Source of the DNA: Arenibacter aquaticus
Lineage (GTDB): Bacteria; Bacteroidota; Bacteroidia; Flavobacteriales; Flavobacteriaceae
NCBI RefSeq assembly: GCF_003957295.1
Contig: NZ_RQPJ01000002.1
Span: 62,001 to 126,000 of the forward strand
Reading direction: 5' to 3'
Length of the DNA: 64,000 nt
The notes beneath the pieces are model-generated. The model searched no databases. It worked only from the letters and a program-made list of their open reading frames with translations, and had not been told where the DNA came from. Positions 1-10,695 of this stretch are shown in pieces. The position numbers were made by a program, and so were the translations under genes. How positions within the stretch are numbered: position 1 is the stretch's first letter; each line of letters starts with the position of its first letter.

Positions 1-145
1 ATGGGTTTACGAGCGATTGAAACTTATAATGCTGAAACCTATCCCCAATATTCTCCGCAAAACAGGAGCCCAACAAAAGTAATTTACTATGGTAATCTAT
101 TTTGGGACCTTCTTCAGATAAAGGTATTTGGGTCTGTAACTTCAT
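1..145 (-). CDS. GSCFA-domain protein, N-terminal 48 residues (cut by window edge)
   Basis: Reading the minus strand from ATG at 145 gives an open frame that leaves the window at base 1. It contains a peptide beginning MKLQTQIPL and the block LLLLGSCFAENIG, which carries the signature (GSCFA) of this SGNH-hydrolase-like family, common in Bacteroidota. A second ATG lies directly upstream at 148 and could also be used. The family's substrate is not established. The gene follows alaS in the same direction with about 150 bp between them, so read-through from alaS is possible. The identification rests on the GSCFA motif; everything after residue 48 is unseen. Confidence 0.85.
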   Translation of the reverse strand, partial: MKLQTQIPLSEEGPKIDYHSKLLLLGSCFAENIGDRFQHYKFQSLVNP

Positions 146-195
146 CATCTTCTCAATTTCTTTGATATATTCGTTTGCCGTTGAACTATAAAGCT

Positions 196-227
196 ACTGT
201 ATCACCATATTGTTTAGTTGATACAGT
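196..227. repeat. 9-bp perfect inverted repeat between alaS and GSCFA gene
   Basis: ACTGTATCA at 196-204 is exactly complementary to TGATACAGT at 219-227, with a 14-nt loop. It follows the alaS stop codon on the minus strand. There is no clean T-run, so it may be a weak terminator or an mRNA-end stabilising hairpin. Only the base pairing is seen. Confidence 0.5.
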
Positions 228-293
228 GCCATATCATTTAAAATTGGATACCGCATCCCAATATTCTACATACTTCCCAATAACAGGGACAGT

Positions 294-2909
294 CTAGCCA
301 AGATAACTCTTTGCATTTTCCAAGGCTTCCATTATCCCGGCAGGGTTCTTACCGCCGGCAGTAGCAAAAAATGGCTGACCGCCACCTCCACCTTGGATAA
401 ATTTCCCCAATTCCCTAACTATGGTCCCGGCATTTAACTTTCTGTCACCCACCAATTCCTTGGAAATATAACAAGACAAAATAGCCTTTCCGTCCTTTTC
501 TGAGGCAAAAAGCAAAAACAGGTCATCCCTATTTTGGCCCATGTCAAAGCATATATCCTTTATTCCTTGGGCATCCAAATCTACCTTCTTGGCCAAATAT
601 TGGATTCCGTTCACTTCTGTAAGTTCCTTCAACAGTTCTCCCTTAACATTTTTGGCCTTTTCCTTAAGGAGGTTTTCTACCTCTTTCTTCAATCGCACAT
701 TCTCTTCTTGCAAGGAGGCCACGGCTTTTACTGGTTCTTTGGCATTGTTCAATAATTCTTTTATCTCCAATAGGGTATTGTTGCTCTCTGCATAGAAATC
801 CTTTACCGCATCCGAGGTTATGGCTTCTATCCTCCTGATCCCAGAGGCCACGGCTCCTTCCGATCTAATCTTAAAATGCCAGATATCGGCGGTGTTCTGT
901 ACATGGGTACCCCCACAAAGTTCAATAGATTGCCCAAAACGGACAGTTCTCACCGTATCCCCGTATTTTTCCCCGAACAGGGCCATAGCCCCTTCTTCCA
1001 AGGCCTTTTCCATAGGCACGTTGCGCTGTTCTTCCAAGGGCAGGCCATTACTGATCCTGGCATTTACAAAACTTTCAATCTGTTGCAGCTCGTCTACACT
1101 TACTTTGGCAAAGTGCGAAAAATCAAATCGCAGGTACTTGGAATGCACCGCTGAACCTTTCTGCTCTACATGTTCTCCCAATACTTCCCGTAAAGCCTGA
1201 TGCAATAAATGCGTAGCGGTGTGGTTGCTAGCCGTTCTTTTGCGTTGTTTCTGATCTACTACTGCCTTAAATTTCTCCTCTAGGTGAGTGGGCAATTCCT
1301 TGGCAAAATGCACTATTTCATTATTCTCTCTCTTCGTATCAAGAATATAGAAAACATTACCATTAGAGGCCTCCAAATATCCTTTATCACCTACTTGCCC
1401 CCCACCTTCAGGGTAAAATGGCGTTAGGTTAAATACTAATTGATATTGCTCACCTTCCTTTTTGGAAGTTACTTTTCTAAACTTTACAATTTTTACGGTG
1501 GTTTCTAAATTGTCATAGCCTACAAACTCCTGTTGAAGGTCGTCTGCCAATACCACCCAGTCTTCTTTGGACACCTCGGATGCCGATCTAGAGCGATTTT
1601 TTTGCTCCTGCATAGCCTTTTCAAATCCAGCCTCATCCAATACATATCCCCTTTCCCCCAAAATTAGAGCGGTAAGATCTATAGGAAATCCAAAGGTATC
1701 ATAAAGCTCAAATGCCTTTCTACCGTCAATCTTTTTATCCTTACTCCCCGAAACTATATTATCTAGCAATAGTAACCCTTGGTCCAAGGTCTTTAAAAAG
1801 GAATGCTCTTCCTCCTTTACTACATTTTCTATTAGCTGACGTTGGTCCTTAATTTCTGGAAAGGCTTTCCCCATAGTATCGGACAGTACTTTTACCAAAC
1901 GGAACATAAAGGGTTCCTTGGTGTCCAAAAAAGTAAACCCATAGCGGATGGCCCTTCTCAATATTCTTCGGATCACGTAACCTGCACCAGTATTACTGGG
2001 CAATTGTCCGTCTGCAATAGAAAAGGAAACCGCCCTAATATGATCTGCTATGACCCTAATGGCGATATTTATTTGCTCATCCTTCCCATAATCGGAATTG
2101 GTTATGGTCTCTATTTCCCGGATCAAGGGGGTAAAGACATCGGTATCGTAATTACTTTGCACGCCTTGCAGCACCATACAAAGTCGCTCAAAACCCATAC
2201 CGGTATCAACGTGTTTTGCCGGAAGGGCTTCTAGTTCCCCATTGGCCTTTCGGTTGTATTGCATAAAGACCAAATTCCATATTTCCACCACCTGTGGATG
2301 ATCTTGATTTACCAAAGACGCTCCAGAAACTTTGGCTTTTTCCGAAGCAGAACGAATATCCACATGTATTTCTGAACAGGGACCACAAGGTCCTTGATCG
2401 CCCATTTCCCAAAAATTATCCTTTTTGTTCCCAAACAAGATCCTGTCCTTGTCCACAATTTTACTCCATAGTTTCAAGGCCTCCGAGTCCTGTTCCAGTT
2501 TATCGGGGTCCGTGCTACCCTCAAAAACGGTAACATACAAACTATCCTTGTCTATTTTACATACTTCGGTCAAAAACTCCCAGGCCCATGAAATAGCTTC
2601 CTCCTTAAAATAATCCCCAAAGCTCCAATTGCCCAACATTTCAAACATGGTATGATGGTAGGTATCCTTCCCCACTTCTTCCAAATCGTTATGCTTACCA
2701 CTTACCCGCAAGCATTTCTGGGAATCGGTTACCCTGGTATGTTTGGGTACTGAGTTTCCAAGAAAAAACTCCTTGAATTGATTCATTCCTGCATTGGTAA
2801 ACATCAAGGTAGGATCGTCCTTGATCACCATAGGTGCGGAAGGAACAATTTTATGTGATTTTTCCTTAAAAAATTCTAAAAACTTGGTTCTAATTTCTTG
2901 GGATTTCAT
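294..2909 (-). CDS. alaS: Alanyl-tRNA synthetase
   Basis: Charges tRNA-Ala with alanine in the cytoplasm. The 871 residues match the usual bacterial AlaRS length (about 870-880). The class II catalytic domain is N-terminal, including [13 protein letters not shown]. The editing domain has the HTATHLLH motif (HxxxH zinc ligands), with CGGTH further on. The C-Ala domain ends with a glycine-rich FIQGGGGGQ segment. ATG at 2909 gives the standard MKSQEIR start. The gene is divergent from the M23 peptidase gene with about 100 bp between the starts. No anomalies were seen; it is a core housekeeping gene. Confidence 0.98.
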   Translation of the reverse strand: MKSQEIRTKFLEFFKEKSHKIVPSAPMVIKDDPTLMFTNAGMNQFKEFFLGNSVPKHTRVTDSQKCLRVSGKHNDLEEVGKDTYHHTMFEMLGNWSFGDYFKEEAISWAWEFLTEVCKIDKDSLYVTVFEGSTDPDKLEQDSEALKLWSKIVDKDRILFGNKKDNFWEMGDQGPCGPCSEIHVDIRSASEKAKVSGASLVNQDHPQVVEIWNLVFMQYNRKANGELEALPAKHVDTGMGFERLCMVLQGVQSNYDTDVFTPLIREIETITNSDYGKDEQINIAIRVIADHIRAVSFSIADGQLPSNTGAGYVIRRILRRAIRYGFTFLDTKEPFMFRLVKVLSDTMGKAFPEIKDQRQLIENVVKEEEHSFLKTLDQGLLLLDNIVSGSKDKKIDGRKAFELYDTFGFPIDLTALILGERGYVLDEAGFEKAMQEQKNRSRSASEVSKEDWVVLADDLQQEFVGYDNLETTVKIVKFRKVTSKKEGEQYQLVFNLTPFYPEGGGQVGDKGYLEASNGNVFYILDTKRENNEIVHFAKELPTHLEEKFKAVVDQKQRKRTASNHTATHLLHQALREVLGEHVEQKGSAVHSKYLRFDFSHFAKVSVDELQQIESFVNARISNGLPLEEQRNVPMEKALEEGAMALFGEKYGDTVRTVRFGQSIELCGGTHVQNTADIWHFKIRSEGAVASGIRRIEAITSDAVKDFYAESNNTLLEIKELLNNAKEPVKAVASLQEENVRLKKEVENLLKEKAKNVKGELLKELTEVNGIQYLAKKVDLDAQGIKDICFDMGQNRDDLFLLFASEKDGKAILSCYISKELVGDRKLNAGTIVRELGKFIQGGGGGQPFFATAGGKNPAGIMEALENAKSYLG

Positions 2910-2976
2910 GTATATTGGTAAGCTTTTTATATATTTAACAGTTGGCAGAAAGCATTTTACTTAATTGCCAATTAAC

Positions 2977-2984
2977 TATATTTG
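2977..2984 (+). promoter_or_regulatory. Bacteroidetes-type -7 element upstream of M23 peptidase gene
   Basis: TATATTTG matches the TAnnTTTG -7 consensus of the Bacteroidetes primary sigma factor. It lies 29 bp before the ATG at 3014 in the alaS/M23 divergent region. No convincing -33 TTTG is seen at standard spacing, so this is only a probable promoter. Confidence 0.45.
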
Positions 2985-3013
2985 TAACCACAAAAATAGG
3001 ATAAATTAGATAC

Positions 3014-3991
3014 ATGTCTAAGGTAAAATATTATTACGACCCTGACACTCTATCTTATCGCAAGATAGAACCCAAAAAATCCAGAAAATACCGGAATATT
3101 TCCTTGTTTTTTCTTGGATCGTTTCTCTCTGGCTTTTTGGGACTTATTTTGCTCCTAAACACAAACTTGGTCAACACCCCCAGGGAATTATCTTTGGCGA
3201 GGGAGGTAAAGAACTATGAGCTTCAATTTGAGCTGTTGAGCAAGAAAATGGAGCAGATAGAACAGGTATTGGCCAATATTGAAGATCGGGACAATAATAT
3301 ATATAGATTATACTTTGAAGCCAATCCCATTCCGGAAGAACAACGAAGAGCTGGTTTTGGAGGGGTAAACAGGTATAAATCCTTGGAGGGCTTTAATAAT
3401 TCCGAAATGATAATTGCCACTACCAAACGGCTCGATATCATACAAAAACAAATGGTCATACAGTCCAAATCCTTGGATGAAATTACCAAACTAGCAGAGG
3501 AGAAAGAAAAATTATTGGCGGCCATACCAGCTATACAGCCCATAAAAAATGAAGACCTTACACGTATGGCCTCTGGATATGGCTGGCGTTCGGACCCTTT
3601 TACCAAAGCCAGAAAAATGCACTGGGGAATGGATTTCACCTCACCCAAGGGAACACCGGTATACGCCTCAGGGGATGGCAAAGTTATTAGAGCGGACAAT
3701 AATTCATCCGGGTACGGAAAACATATTAGAATAGACCACGGTTATGGCTACCTTAGCCTATACGGTCACCTCAGCCAATACAACGTTAAGAGAAACCAAA
3801 AGGTAAAAAGGGGAGATCTCATTGGCTTTGTGGGCAATACGGGGCGCTCAGAGGCCCCACACCTACACTATGAAGTATGGAAGGATGATCAGCGAATTAA
3901 CCCTATCAACTTCTACTACGGCAGTTTGTCTGCCGAAGAGTTTGAAAATATGTTGAAATACGCAAATCAAGAAAATCAATCCCTGGATTAA
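3014..3991 (+). CDS. M23-family peptidoglycan endopeptidase, membrane anchored
   Basis: 325 residues. A basic N-terminus is followed by one transmembrane segment (roughly residues 28-50, LFFLGSFLSGFLG) and a predicted coiled-coil stretch (about 60-110). The C-terminal LytM/M23 domain has zinc ligands visible in HWGMDF (HxxxD) and HLHYEVW (HxH). The family cleaves peptide cross-links in cell-wall peptidoglycan or activates amidases. The topology puts the catalytic domain in the periplasm. The stop codon overlaps the next start (TAATG), so it is translationally coupled to the MerR-type gene. This pairing, followed by lemA and TPM genes, is familiar in flavobacteria. Confidence 0.93.
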   Translation: MSKVKYYYDPDTLSYRKIEPKKSRKYRNISLFFLGSFLSGFLGLILLLNTNLVNTPRELSLAREVKNYELQFELLSKKMEQIEQVLANIEDRDNNIYRLYFEANPIPEEQRRAGFGGVNRYKSLEGFNNSEMIIATTKRLDIIQKQMVIQSKSLDEITKLAEEKEKLLAAIPAIQPIKNEDLTRMASGYGWRSDPFTKARKMHWGMDFTSPKGTPVYASGDGKVIRADNNSSGYGKHIRIDHGYGYLSLYGHLSQYNVKRNQKVKRGDLIGFVGNTGRSEAPHLHYEVWKDDQRINPINFYYGSLSAEEFENMLKYANQENQSLD

Positions 3992-4320
3992 TGCATATAG
4001 ATCTCCCGGAAAAAAGGTATTATGGTATTGGTGAGGTGGCCGATGCTTTTGATGTAAACGCCTCCCTTATCCGTTTTTGGGAGAAAGAATTTGACGTATT
4101 AAAACCAAAAAAAAATGCAAAGGGCAATAGAAAATTCACGCCTCAGGACATTAAAAACCTTCAATTGATCTACCACCTGGTCAAAGAGCGCGGTTTTACT
4201 TTGGAAGGTGCCAAAATACATCTCAAGGAAGACAAATTAAAAACCCTATCTACCTTTGACGTAATACAAAAACTTGAAAAGGTAAAGGCAGAGCTTATCA
4301 AAATAAAGAACCAACTATAA
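3991..4320 (+). CDS. MerR-family transcriptional regulator (small)
   Basis: 109 residues. The N-terminal winged-helix HTH of the MerR family is visible (YYGIGEVADAFDV, then ASLIRFWEKEF and a basic wing GNRKFT). A short helical dimerisation tail ends QKLEKVKAELIKIKNQ. There are no cysteines for metal sensing, so it is unlikely to be a metal MerR. The start overlaps the M23 stop by one base (TAATG). Its targets cannot be read from the sequence, and local autoregulation is only a guess. Confidence 0.88.
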   Translation: MHIDLPEKRYYGIGEVADAFDVNASLIRFWEKEFDVLKPKKNAKGNRKFTPQDIKNLQLIYHLVKERGFTLEGAKIHLKEDKLKTLSTFDVIQKLEKVKAELIKIKNQL

Positions 4321-4341
4321 ATAACACTAAATTCACCGATC

Positions 4342-4941
4342 ATGAAAAAATGGTTAATTCCAGTAATAATTCTTGCAGTTTTAGGAATAGGTTTGTACCA
4401 ATGGGCTGTTGGTTTCAACAATACCGCCATTAAACTTAAAGAGACCTCTACCCAGGCATGGGCCAATGTAGAAAGCGCCTACCAGAGGCGAAACGATCTT
4501 ATTGGCAACCTTGTTAAGACGGTTCAAGGTGCAGCGGATTTTGAAAAAGGAACCCTTACCGCTGTGATAGAGGCCAGGGCCAAAGCCACTTCGGTCAGCA
4601 TAGACCCTAGCAATATTACCCCTGAGCAACTGGCGCAATTCAATGAGGTACAAGGCGGACTTAGCGGTGCCCTGAAAAGTCTTTTGGTAACCGTAGAGCG
4701 TTACCCTGACCTCAAGGCCAATCAAAACTTCCTGGAACTACAAGCACAATTGGAAGGCACTGAAAACAGAATTAATATAGAACGAAATCGCTTTAACGAA
4801 AGCGTCTTACCCTATAACAATCACATAAAAACCTTCCCAAACGCTGTTTTGGCTGGTTTATTTAATTTTGACGAATTAGCCTACTTCAAATCGGAAGCCG
4901 GGGCGGAGCAGGCTCCAGACGTGAATTTCGAATTCAACTAA
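4342..4941 (+). CDS. lemA: LemA family protein
   Basis: 199 residues. A single N-terminal transmembrane helix (IPVIILAVLGIGLYQW) is followed by the family's long helical domain, with recognisable YQRRNDLIGNLVKTV and RNRFNESVLPYN blocks. LemA proteins are membrane-anchored helical bundles of unknown biochemical role, often next to TPM-domain genes, as here. The gene starts 21 bp after the MerR stop, and the next gene follows 6 bp later, so it lies in one operon. Confidence 0.95.
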   Translation: MKKWLIPVIILAVLGIGLYQWAVGFNNTAIKLKETSTQAWANVESAYQRRNDLIGNLVKTVQGAADFEKGTLTAVIEARAKATSVSIDPSNITPEQLAQFNEVQGGLSGALKSLLVTVERYPDLKANQNFLELQAQLEGTENRINIERNRFNESVLPYNNHIKTFPNAVLAGLFNFDELAYFKSEAGAEQAPDVNFEFN

Positions 4942-4947
4942 AACAAG

Positions 4948-5385
4948 ATGTCCAAGGTAGAAGATTTTTTAACGCCCCATGAGGAACAGGAAATTGTTGA
5001 AGCCATAGTTGAAGCGGAAAAAAATACTTCCGGGGAAATAAGGGTACATATTGAACCTATGTCCAATAAACCCCATTTTGAACGTGCCCAAGAAGTATTC
5101 CACTATTTAAAAATGGACAATACCAAGGAAGAAAACGGGGTATTGATCTACATTGCCGTACATGACAAGAAGTTTGTGATTTATGGTGATAAGGGAATAA
5201 ACCGGGTAGTACCCGATAATTTTTGGGACAATACCAAAACTATTCTAGAAAATCATTTTAAGAAAGGAAATTTTAAACAAGGTATCATAGAAGGTATACT
5301 CATGGCCGGCAAAGAATTGGAGGCCCATTTCCCATGGCAACATAATAACACCAACGAATTAAGCAATGAAGTATCTAAAGGGTAG
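4948..5385 (+). CDS. TPM-domain protein (no signal peptide)
   Basis: 145 residues forming one TPM_phosphatase domain: an early TSGEIRVHIE strand, then NGVLIYIAVHDKKFVIYGDKGIN. There is no signal peptide or membrane helix, unlike the gene that follows. TPM domains occur in plant PSII repair proteins and in bacterial envelope proteins; the bacterial role is unclear. The last 20 bases overlap the start of the next TPM gene, so the pair is translationally coupled. Confidence 0.9.
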   Translation: MSKVEDFLTPHEEQEIVEAIVEAEKNTSGEIRVHIEPMSNKPHFERAQEVFHYLKMDNTKEENGVLIYIAVHDKKFVIYGDKGINRVVPDNFWDNTKTILENHFKKGNFKQGIIEGILMAGKELEAHFPWQHNNTNELSNEVSKG

Positions 5386-6154
5386 TCTCTTATTCCTGGT
5401 ATTATGCAGCTTCTCCATAACTGTTGCCCAATTTAAAATTCCCGAAAAACCAAAACTTCAGGATCAAACCAGTGTTTATGATTATATAAACCTCCTTTCT
5501 GCCGAACAAAAAACTAGCCTGGAACAAAAATTGATCCGTTATTCGGACAGCACTTCTACACAGATCGTAACGGCCATTATCTCCTCTACCCAAGGAGAAA
5601 ACATCAACTTCCTAGGTGCAAACTGGGGACATGCCTGGGGAATAGGACAAGCCAAGGAGGACAACGGCATTTTAATCTTGTTGGCAAGGGATGACCGTAA
5701 AATTGCCATCAATACAGGCTATGGCATTGAACCACTATTGACCGATGCACTATCCAAACGGATTATAGAAACCGTCATTATACCGGAATTCAAGAAGGGT
5801 AACTATTACGACGGACTTAACCAAGGAGCGGATGCAATTTTTAAGGTGCTCAATGGAGAATTCAAGGAGGACCGCAGTTTTGACAAAAGTCCTGGTTTTC
5901 CATTACAGACCTTACTCCCATTCATCATATTTATAATAATTCTCATTATACTTTCCAATAAGGGAAGAAGAGGTGGCGGCAAGGGAGGCAATCGCAGGGG
6001 TGTAGATCTTTGGGATATTATTGTACTCAGCAATATGGGCCGTGGCGGCTATAGATCAGGTTCTTCTGGCGGAGGCTTCGGAGGAGGCGGAGGTTTCGGA
6101 GGAGGCTTTGGCGGCGGTGGCTTTGGCGGTGGCGGTGCTTCCGGGGGTTGGTAG
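5366..6154 (+). CDS. TPM-domain protein, secreted/membrane anchored with Gly-rich tail
   Basis: 262 residues. An N-terminal signal peptide (LLFLVLCSFSITVAQ) is followed by a TPM domain (about residues 35-165, with NGILILLARDDRKIAINTG). One transmembrane helix (PFIIFIIILIIL) precedes a long glycine/serine/phenylalanine-rich tail ending GGASGGW. This layout (YgcG type) places the TPM domain in the periplasm. It is the last gene of the M23-merR-lemA-TPM-TPM run and overlaps the previous gene by 20 bases. Confidence 0.92.
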   Translation: MKYLKGSLLFLVLCSFSITVAQFKIPEKPKLQDQTSVYDYINLLSAEQKTSLEQKLIRYSDSTSTQIVTAIISSTQGENINFLGANWGHAWGIGQAKEDNGILILLARDDRKIAINTGYGIEPLLTDALSKRIIETVIIPEFKKGNYYDGLNQGADAIFKVLNGEFKEDRSFDKSPGFPLQTLLPFIIFIIILIILSNKGRRGGGKGGNRRGVDLWDIIVLSNMGRGGYRSGSSGGGFGGGGGFGGGFGGGGFGGGGASGGW

Positions 6155-6164
6155 TTTTTATATT

Positions 6165-6290
6165 TACCAGTGTAATAATGGATCAATGTAACAATTTATT
6201 AATTTGAGGATTAGCTAATTTGGAAATGTATTAATGCAGTAATGAGTCAATTTACAAATGTGCTAATGTAATGATGTATCAATAGGTTAA
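6165..6290. repeat. Degenerate AT-rich repeat tract (AATGTA-like units)
   Basis: The gap after the TPM operon contains many loosely repeated units such as AATGTAAC, AATGTATTAATG, AATGTGCTAATG and AATGATGTATC, plus recurring TTAATTTG/TCAATTT words. The unit length is irregular (about 7-12 bases) and no reading frame is conserved. The rest of the gap to 6418 holds nothing recognisable. Confidence 0.4.
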
Positions 6291-6418
6291 TTTTCCCAAG
6301 ACATAACTGGGACCCTAAATCCTACATAGCTAAAACGGGATGGTAGCTGAAATCAGAAACAAACCGGAGACTTTAAAATACGATCATCGACTAAGCAAAT
6401 ACCTCTTAGACCACGTTA

Positions 6419-9178
6419 TTAATTATAATAACGTCTTCCCCTTGAACCCGTATTAGGTTTTTTACCACCAAACTGATCAAATTTATAGGTAAAGCTCGCC
6501 ATAAAATACTGCTGTAGTACGGTACCCTGATAGTCCTGAATAAAATCTTCCCCAGTTGTCCTTCTAGTATTAATATTCTGATCCAATAGATCATAGGCCA
6601 AGACCTTTAAGGTACCTTTATCCTGCATTAATTGAAGACCTAGGCTCATATTCCAAAAAAGGGCATCCTTTTTATACCCCGGCCCCACATTACCATTATA
6701 AGTATACCTTAGATCATTGCCCCAAATTAAATTATTGGGCCAGAACGAGGTTAACCTAAGGCTGGCATTTTGGGAAGTATATTCTATATCCTCTATATTA
6801 TCTAAATTGTACTTAGTGTTATTAAACGTTATACCATAGCCAGGTTCTATTTCCAAAAGCTCCTTGTAATTATAGGTAGTGGAGAAGAAGGGCGACACGT
6901 CAAAAGTCTTTGCCTTAAGCTCCACCCCGTTGGTAAAACTCACCTGTCTCCCGTAGTTTAATCTTGGTCTTAGGTTAAATTTAAGGGTAAAAAGACTATC
7001 TTTTTTAATCTGCTTGGAAAAACCAATACCTCCATACCCCCTGTAATTACCATCTATATTGGTATAGCGTGTGGTCCTTAAAAAATTCTCATCGGTGGTA
7101 GAAATCGCAGAAACCTTATCTTTTTGTATGTCAAGTCCTGTATATATAAATACCCCACTGCGTTCCTTCCAATTATAATTGCTATAATTCAAATCCACTC
7201 CGTGATTTACACTGGGCAACAAATTAGGGTTACCAATTACCACATTTAAGGGATTATTTACATTGGGTACAGGCTGCAACTGATTTACCGAAGGAATACT
7301 AAGCCCAGAATTATACCTCAGGTACAAGCGCCTGTTCTTGCCCATGGTATATCTTATACGACTTCTGAACAATAAATTTTTATACGAATTGGAAAAGGAA
7401 GTTCCCTGAAGGAAATCCTCATTTTTAAGATCGGTAAGCACATAGGAGGCATTTACCCTTAGGTTCAATTTATCACCATTGTGCCGTAGGCCGATAAAAG
7501 GTGATTGCTGAATATTACCAAAATTAAAATCGGAACTCAAGCTTTCATTGAATTGGGTATAACCATTGCTGTCCTCATCATAGTCCATCACATCTTTGGC
7601 GTTGTCCCTTTGGTCATTTTTATATTCATAGCCAACATCCAGGAACAATTTAGTAGTTAACGGATGCCTATAGCGCGCCTCCAATTCATAGGAATTCCTC
7701 CTATTATTGATGTCGGACAACTGATTTACCTCCTCCACACTGGGATCATCACCAAATACTTCTCTAGTTGAGTTAAGGTTGGAAGTACTTCTGTTCTGGG
7801 AATTGTCATTGGAAAAAGAGAAGCTGATCAATTTCCCTATGGTGTCCAACTTTTTCATAATCCCCATACGATTGGAAAAATTCCGCTGAAAACCATCGTT
7901 CACCGTAGTACGATCGTTTGTATTGATAAGGTCCCCAGTCTCATCCATGGAGACTGTACTGTTTCTATTTATAGAATTGGTCCTATTAACACTAAGAGAG
8001 GGCTGCACCGTAACGCGAAGGGTTTTATCCACATCGTACTCAATATTTGCCGCCCCGCGGTTAGAATTGGTAGACCCATCAAAATTAGATTCGTTTTCTG
8101 TAAAATACCTGCTATCTGGCAGGATATTTTCCCTGGATGTTTTTTGGTCATTATAGGAATCACTATATCCAAAAAAGTAATTGGCATCTATCTCATACAC
8201 TCCTTTTTCAGAATTGGCATAGCTGGCCCCTAGGTTGGAAGAGGTGGTAATTCCATTGCCAAAATTGTTGATCAGTCCAGATTCCTGTGCCCCGGAATAG
8301 CCTCCACTGGTATTGCCCACCATGTCATAAATTTCATCAAAGGAAAACCCAGAGTTATTTATATTATTGGAACTACCTATAAAACTCAACCTCTTTTTAT
8401 TATTAAAGTAGTTGAGCAGGGCATTTACCTGATACCTTTCATCCGTACCGTATCCGGCCGCCAATCTTCCCAAATAGCCTTTATTCTTATCCTCTTTTAT
8501 AGTTAAATTAATGGTCTTACTCTCTCCGTCCCCGGCCTCACCGGAAAACTCCTGTTCTTTGGTCTTGGTATCGGAAATTTGAATTTTATCAATAATATCC
8601 TTGGGCAAACTTTTGGTGGCCACCTTGGGATCGTTACTAAAAAATACCTGACCGTTAACCAATACCTGGTCCACCTCTTTACCGTTTACCGTAATTTTGC
8701 CATCGCTGTCAACTTCTACGCCCGGCAGTTTTTTAAGTACATCCTCTACAGATGCATCTGGCTTGGTTTTAAAAGAATCCGCATTAAATTCCAGTGTATC
8801 CTTTTTTATGGTAATTGGAACCCTGTCCCCTACAATCAATACCCCTTCCAACTCCTCTGCCATTTCTTCCAATTGCACTTGACCAAGGTTCACGTTTTTT
8901 TTAAGCGAAACGTTCATCACCAACGGCTTATATCCGTTGTAGCTAAAAATTACGTTAACTTCCTTGAGACCAGTTTCGCCTTCCAATTCAAAAGCCCCCT
9001 TCTGATCTGATATGGTGTAGGACACCAAAGTACTGTCCTTTAAGGACTCGGCATAAATTGTAGAGGCCTCCAAGGGCTCCTTGGTAGTGGCATCAATGAT
9101 TTTTCCGCTTAAACTAAAGTCTTGGGAATAGGATACAATAGAAAATAAAAATAGGATAGAAAATAGAATTTTCGTCAT
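6419..9178 (-). CDS. Outer-membrane beta-barrel protein (CarboxypepD_reg + TonB plug-like + barrel)
   Basis: 919 residues from the ATG at 9178. That start is preferred over an upstream TTG at 9208 because it gives a clean signal peptide (ILFSILFLFSIVSYSQ). Next comes a carboxypeptidase-regulatory-like domain (FSLSGKIIDATTKEPL) and a plug-like segment (VEDVLKKLPGVEVDSDGKI). A long barrel with alternating aromatic strands follows, ending in a basic RGRRYYN tail. The family sits in the outer membrane, but its ligand cannot be told from sequence. No SusD partner is adjacent, so a classical polysaccharide-uptake pair is unlikely. Confidence 0.9.
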   Translation of the reverse strand: MTKILFSILFLFSIVSYSQDFSLSGKIIDATTKEPLEASTIYAESLKDSTLVSYTISDQKGAFELEGETGLKEVNVIFSYNGYKPLVMNVSLKKNVNLGQVQLEEMAEELEGVLIVGDRVPITIKKDTLEFNADSFKTKPDASVEDVLKKLPGVEVDSDGKITVNGKEVDQVLVNGQVFFSNDPKVATKSLPKDIIDKIQISDTKTKEQEFSGEAGDGESKTINLTIKEDKNKGYLGRLAAGYGTDERYQVNALLNYFNNKKRLSFIGSSNNINNSGFSFDEIYDMVGNTSGGYSGAQESGLINNFGNGITTSSNLGASYANSEKGVYEIDANYFFGYSDSYNDQKTSRENILPDSRYFTENESNFDGSTNSNRGAANIEYDVDKTLRVTVQPSLSVNRTNSINRNSTVSMDETGDLINTNDRTTVNDGFQRNFSNRMGIMKKLDTIGKLISFSFSNDNSQNRSTSNLNSTREVFGDDPSVEEVNQLSDINNRRNSYELEARYRHPLTTKLFLDVGYEYKNDQRDNAKDVMDYDEDSNGYTQFNESLSSDFNFGNIQQSPFIGLRHNGDKLNLRVNASYVLTDLKNEDFLQGTSFSNSYKNLLFRSRIRYTMGKNRRLYLRYNSGLSIPSVNQLQPVPNVNNPLNVVIGNPNLLPSVNHGVDLNYSNYNWKERSGVFIYTGLDIQKDKVSAISTTDENFLRTTRYTNIDGNYRGYGGIGFSKQIKKDSLFTLKFNLRPRLNYGRQVSFTNGVELKAKTFDVSPFFSTTYNYKELLEIEPGYGITFNNTKYNLDNIEDIEYTSQNASLRLTSFWPNNLIWGNDLRYTYNGNVGPGYKKDALFWNMSLGLQLMQDKGTLKVLAYDLLDQNINTRRTTGEDFIQDYQGTVLQQYFMASFTYKFDQFGGKKPNTGSRGRRYYN

Positions 9179-9311
9179 TTGGTTAGTGTGTCTAGTGTTT
9201 TGATACAATGGTAAGTGTTCAAAAATATATCAACAGATACCAACACCCCAAATGGTTAACAGAACTTTAAGACCCTAATGACCAGAATATTCCCAAGGCC
9301 AATTTCCCATC

Positions 9312-10616
9312 CTATTTCTTTCTCATAAATACTGTTACCGGAACTCCACTAAAATCAAAATGCTCCCTAAGCTTATTCTCCAAAAAGCGCTTATAGGGCT
9401 CCCTTACATATTGCGGTAGATTACAAAAGAAGGCAAACTGCGGATATGGCGTGGGCAGTTGGGTACAGAATTTTATCTTAACGTATTTATCCTTATAGGC
9501 CGGTGGAGGATAATTTTCAATTATGGGCAGCATAATATCGTTGAGCTTCCTAGTTACCACCTTTCTAGACCTATTTTCATAGACTTGGACTGCCGTTTCA
9601 ATAGCTTTATAGATACGTTGTTTTGTTAAGACCGAAACAAAAAGAATAGGCACATCGGTAAAGGGAGCAATAGCCTCCTTTATCTTTTGTGTGTATTGTT
9701 TAATGCTATTGGTTTCCTTTTCCGTTACCAAATCCCATTTATTTACCAATATTACGATGCCTTTATTGTTTCGTTGTGCCAGCCAAAAAATATTTTCTAC
9801 CTGACCGTCAAAACCACGGGTAGCATCCAACATTAATATACAAACATCCGAATGCTCTATGGCCCTAACAGATCGCATAACGGAATAAAACTCCAAGTCT
9901 TCCCGCACTTTGGACTTACGACGGATACCGGCAGTATCTACCAAATTAAATTCGAATCCAAATCTGTTGTATTTGGTATCTATACTATCCCTAGTGGTAC
10001 CTGCCACATCGGTAACAATATATCGCTCCTCCCCAATAAGGGCATTTATAAAAGAAGACTTACCTGCATTGGGTCTCCCCACGACGGCAAAACGCGGCAA
10101 ATTATCTTCTTCCTTTTCTTTTTCCGGCAATACTTTTACCAAATCATCGAGTAAATCGCCGGTACCGCTACCATTAATACTGGCTATGGTATAATAGTTA
10201 CCAAGGCCCAAGGAATAAAATTCCACCGCATCTTCAGCCCTTTTGTTATTATCCACTTTATTGACTACCAGGAATATGGGCTTATCTACCCTGCGCAATA
10301 GCTTGGCAACATCCTCGTCCATACCAGTGACTCCAGATTCCACGTCTACCATAAAGATTATGGCATCGGCCTCCTCTATGGCCAGCTCTACCTGTCGGTC
10401 TATTTCTTTCTCAAATACATCATCACTCCCCAACACATACCCTCCGGTATCTATTACGGAAAACTCCACTCCGTTCCAATCACTCTTCCCGTAATGACGG
10501 TCGCGGGTAACACCGCTCACGGCATCTACAATGGCCTCTCTTCTTTGGATAAGTCGATTAAAAAATGTTGATTTTCCAACATTAGGTCTTCCCACTATGG
10601 CTACAATAGCACTCAT
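9312..10616 (-). CDS. der: Ribosome biogenesis GTPase Der (EngA)
   Basis: Two tandem GTPase domains, each with its own P-loop (GRPNVGKS near the N-terminus and GRPNAGKS near residue 180), then a KH-like C-terminal domain. Der acts in 50S subunit assembly. The ATG at 10616 gives the standard [16 protein letters not shown] opening. An upstream TTG at 10634 would add six residues and is less likely. About 434 residues is normal for the family. The gene is monocistronic in appearance between the barrel gene and a divergent hypothetical. Confidence 0.97.
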   Translation of the reverse strand: MSAIVAIVGRPNVGKSTFFNRLIQRREAIVDAVSGVTRDRHYGKSDWNGVEFSVIDTGGYVLGSDDVFEKEIDRQVELAIEEADAIIFMVDVESGVTGMDEDVAKLLRRVDKPIFLVVNKVDNNKRAEDAVEFYSLGLGNYYTIASINGSGTGDLLDDLVKVLPEKEKEEDNLPRFAVVGRPNAGKSSFINALIGEERYIVTDVAGTTRDSIDTKYNRFGFEFNLVDTAGIRRKSKVREDLEFYSVMRSVRAIEHSDVCILMLDATRGFDGQVENIFWLAQRNNKGIVILVNKWDLVTEKETNSIKQYTQKIKEAIAPFTDVPILFVSVLTKQRIYKAIETAVQVYENRSRKVVTRKLNDIMLPIIENYPPPAYKDKYVKIKFCTQLPTPYPQFAFFCNLPQYVREPYKRFLENKLREHFDFSGVPVTVFMRKK

Positions 10617-10695
10617 ACTTTTAATTTGATGCAAAAGTACTATTTATATCCGAAGAAAAAGCAGTATCTTTTATCCTTATTATCAGCAGCATAGT

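Noticed and set aside
196-227. Riboswitch or tRNA upstream of the GSCFA gene
   Set aside because: It is a single 9-bp stem with a long loop and no conserved aptamer features.
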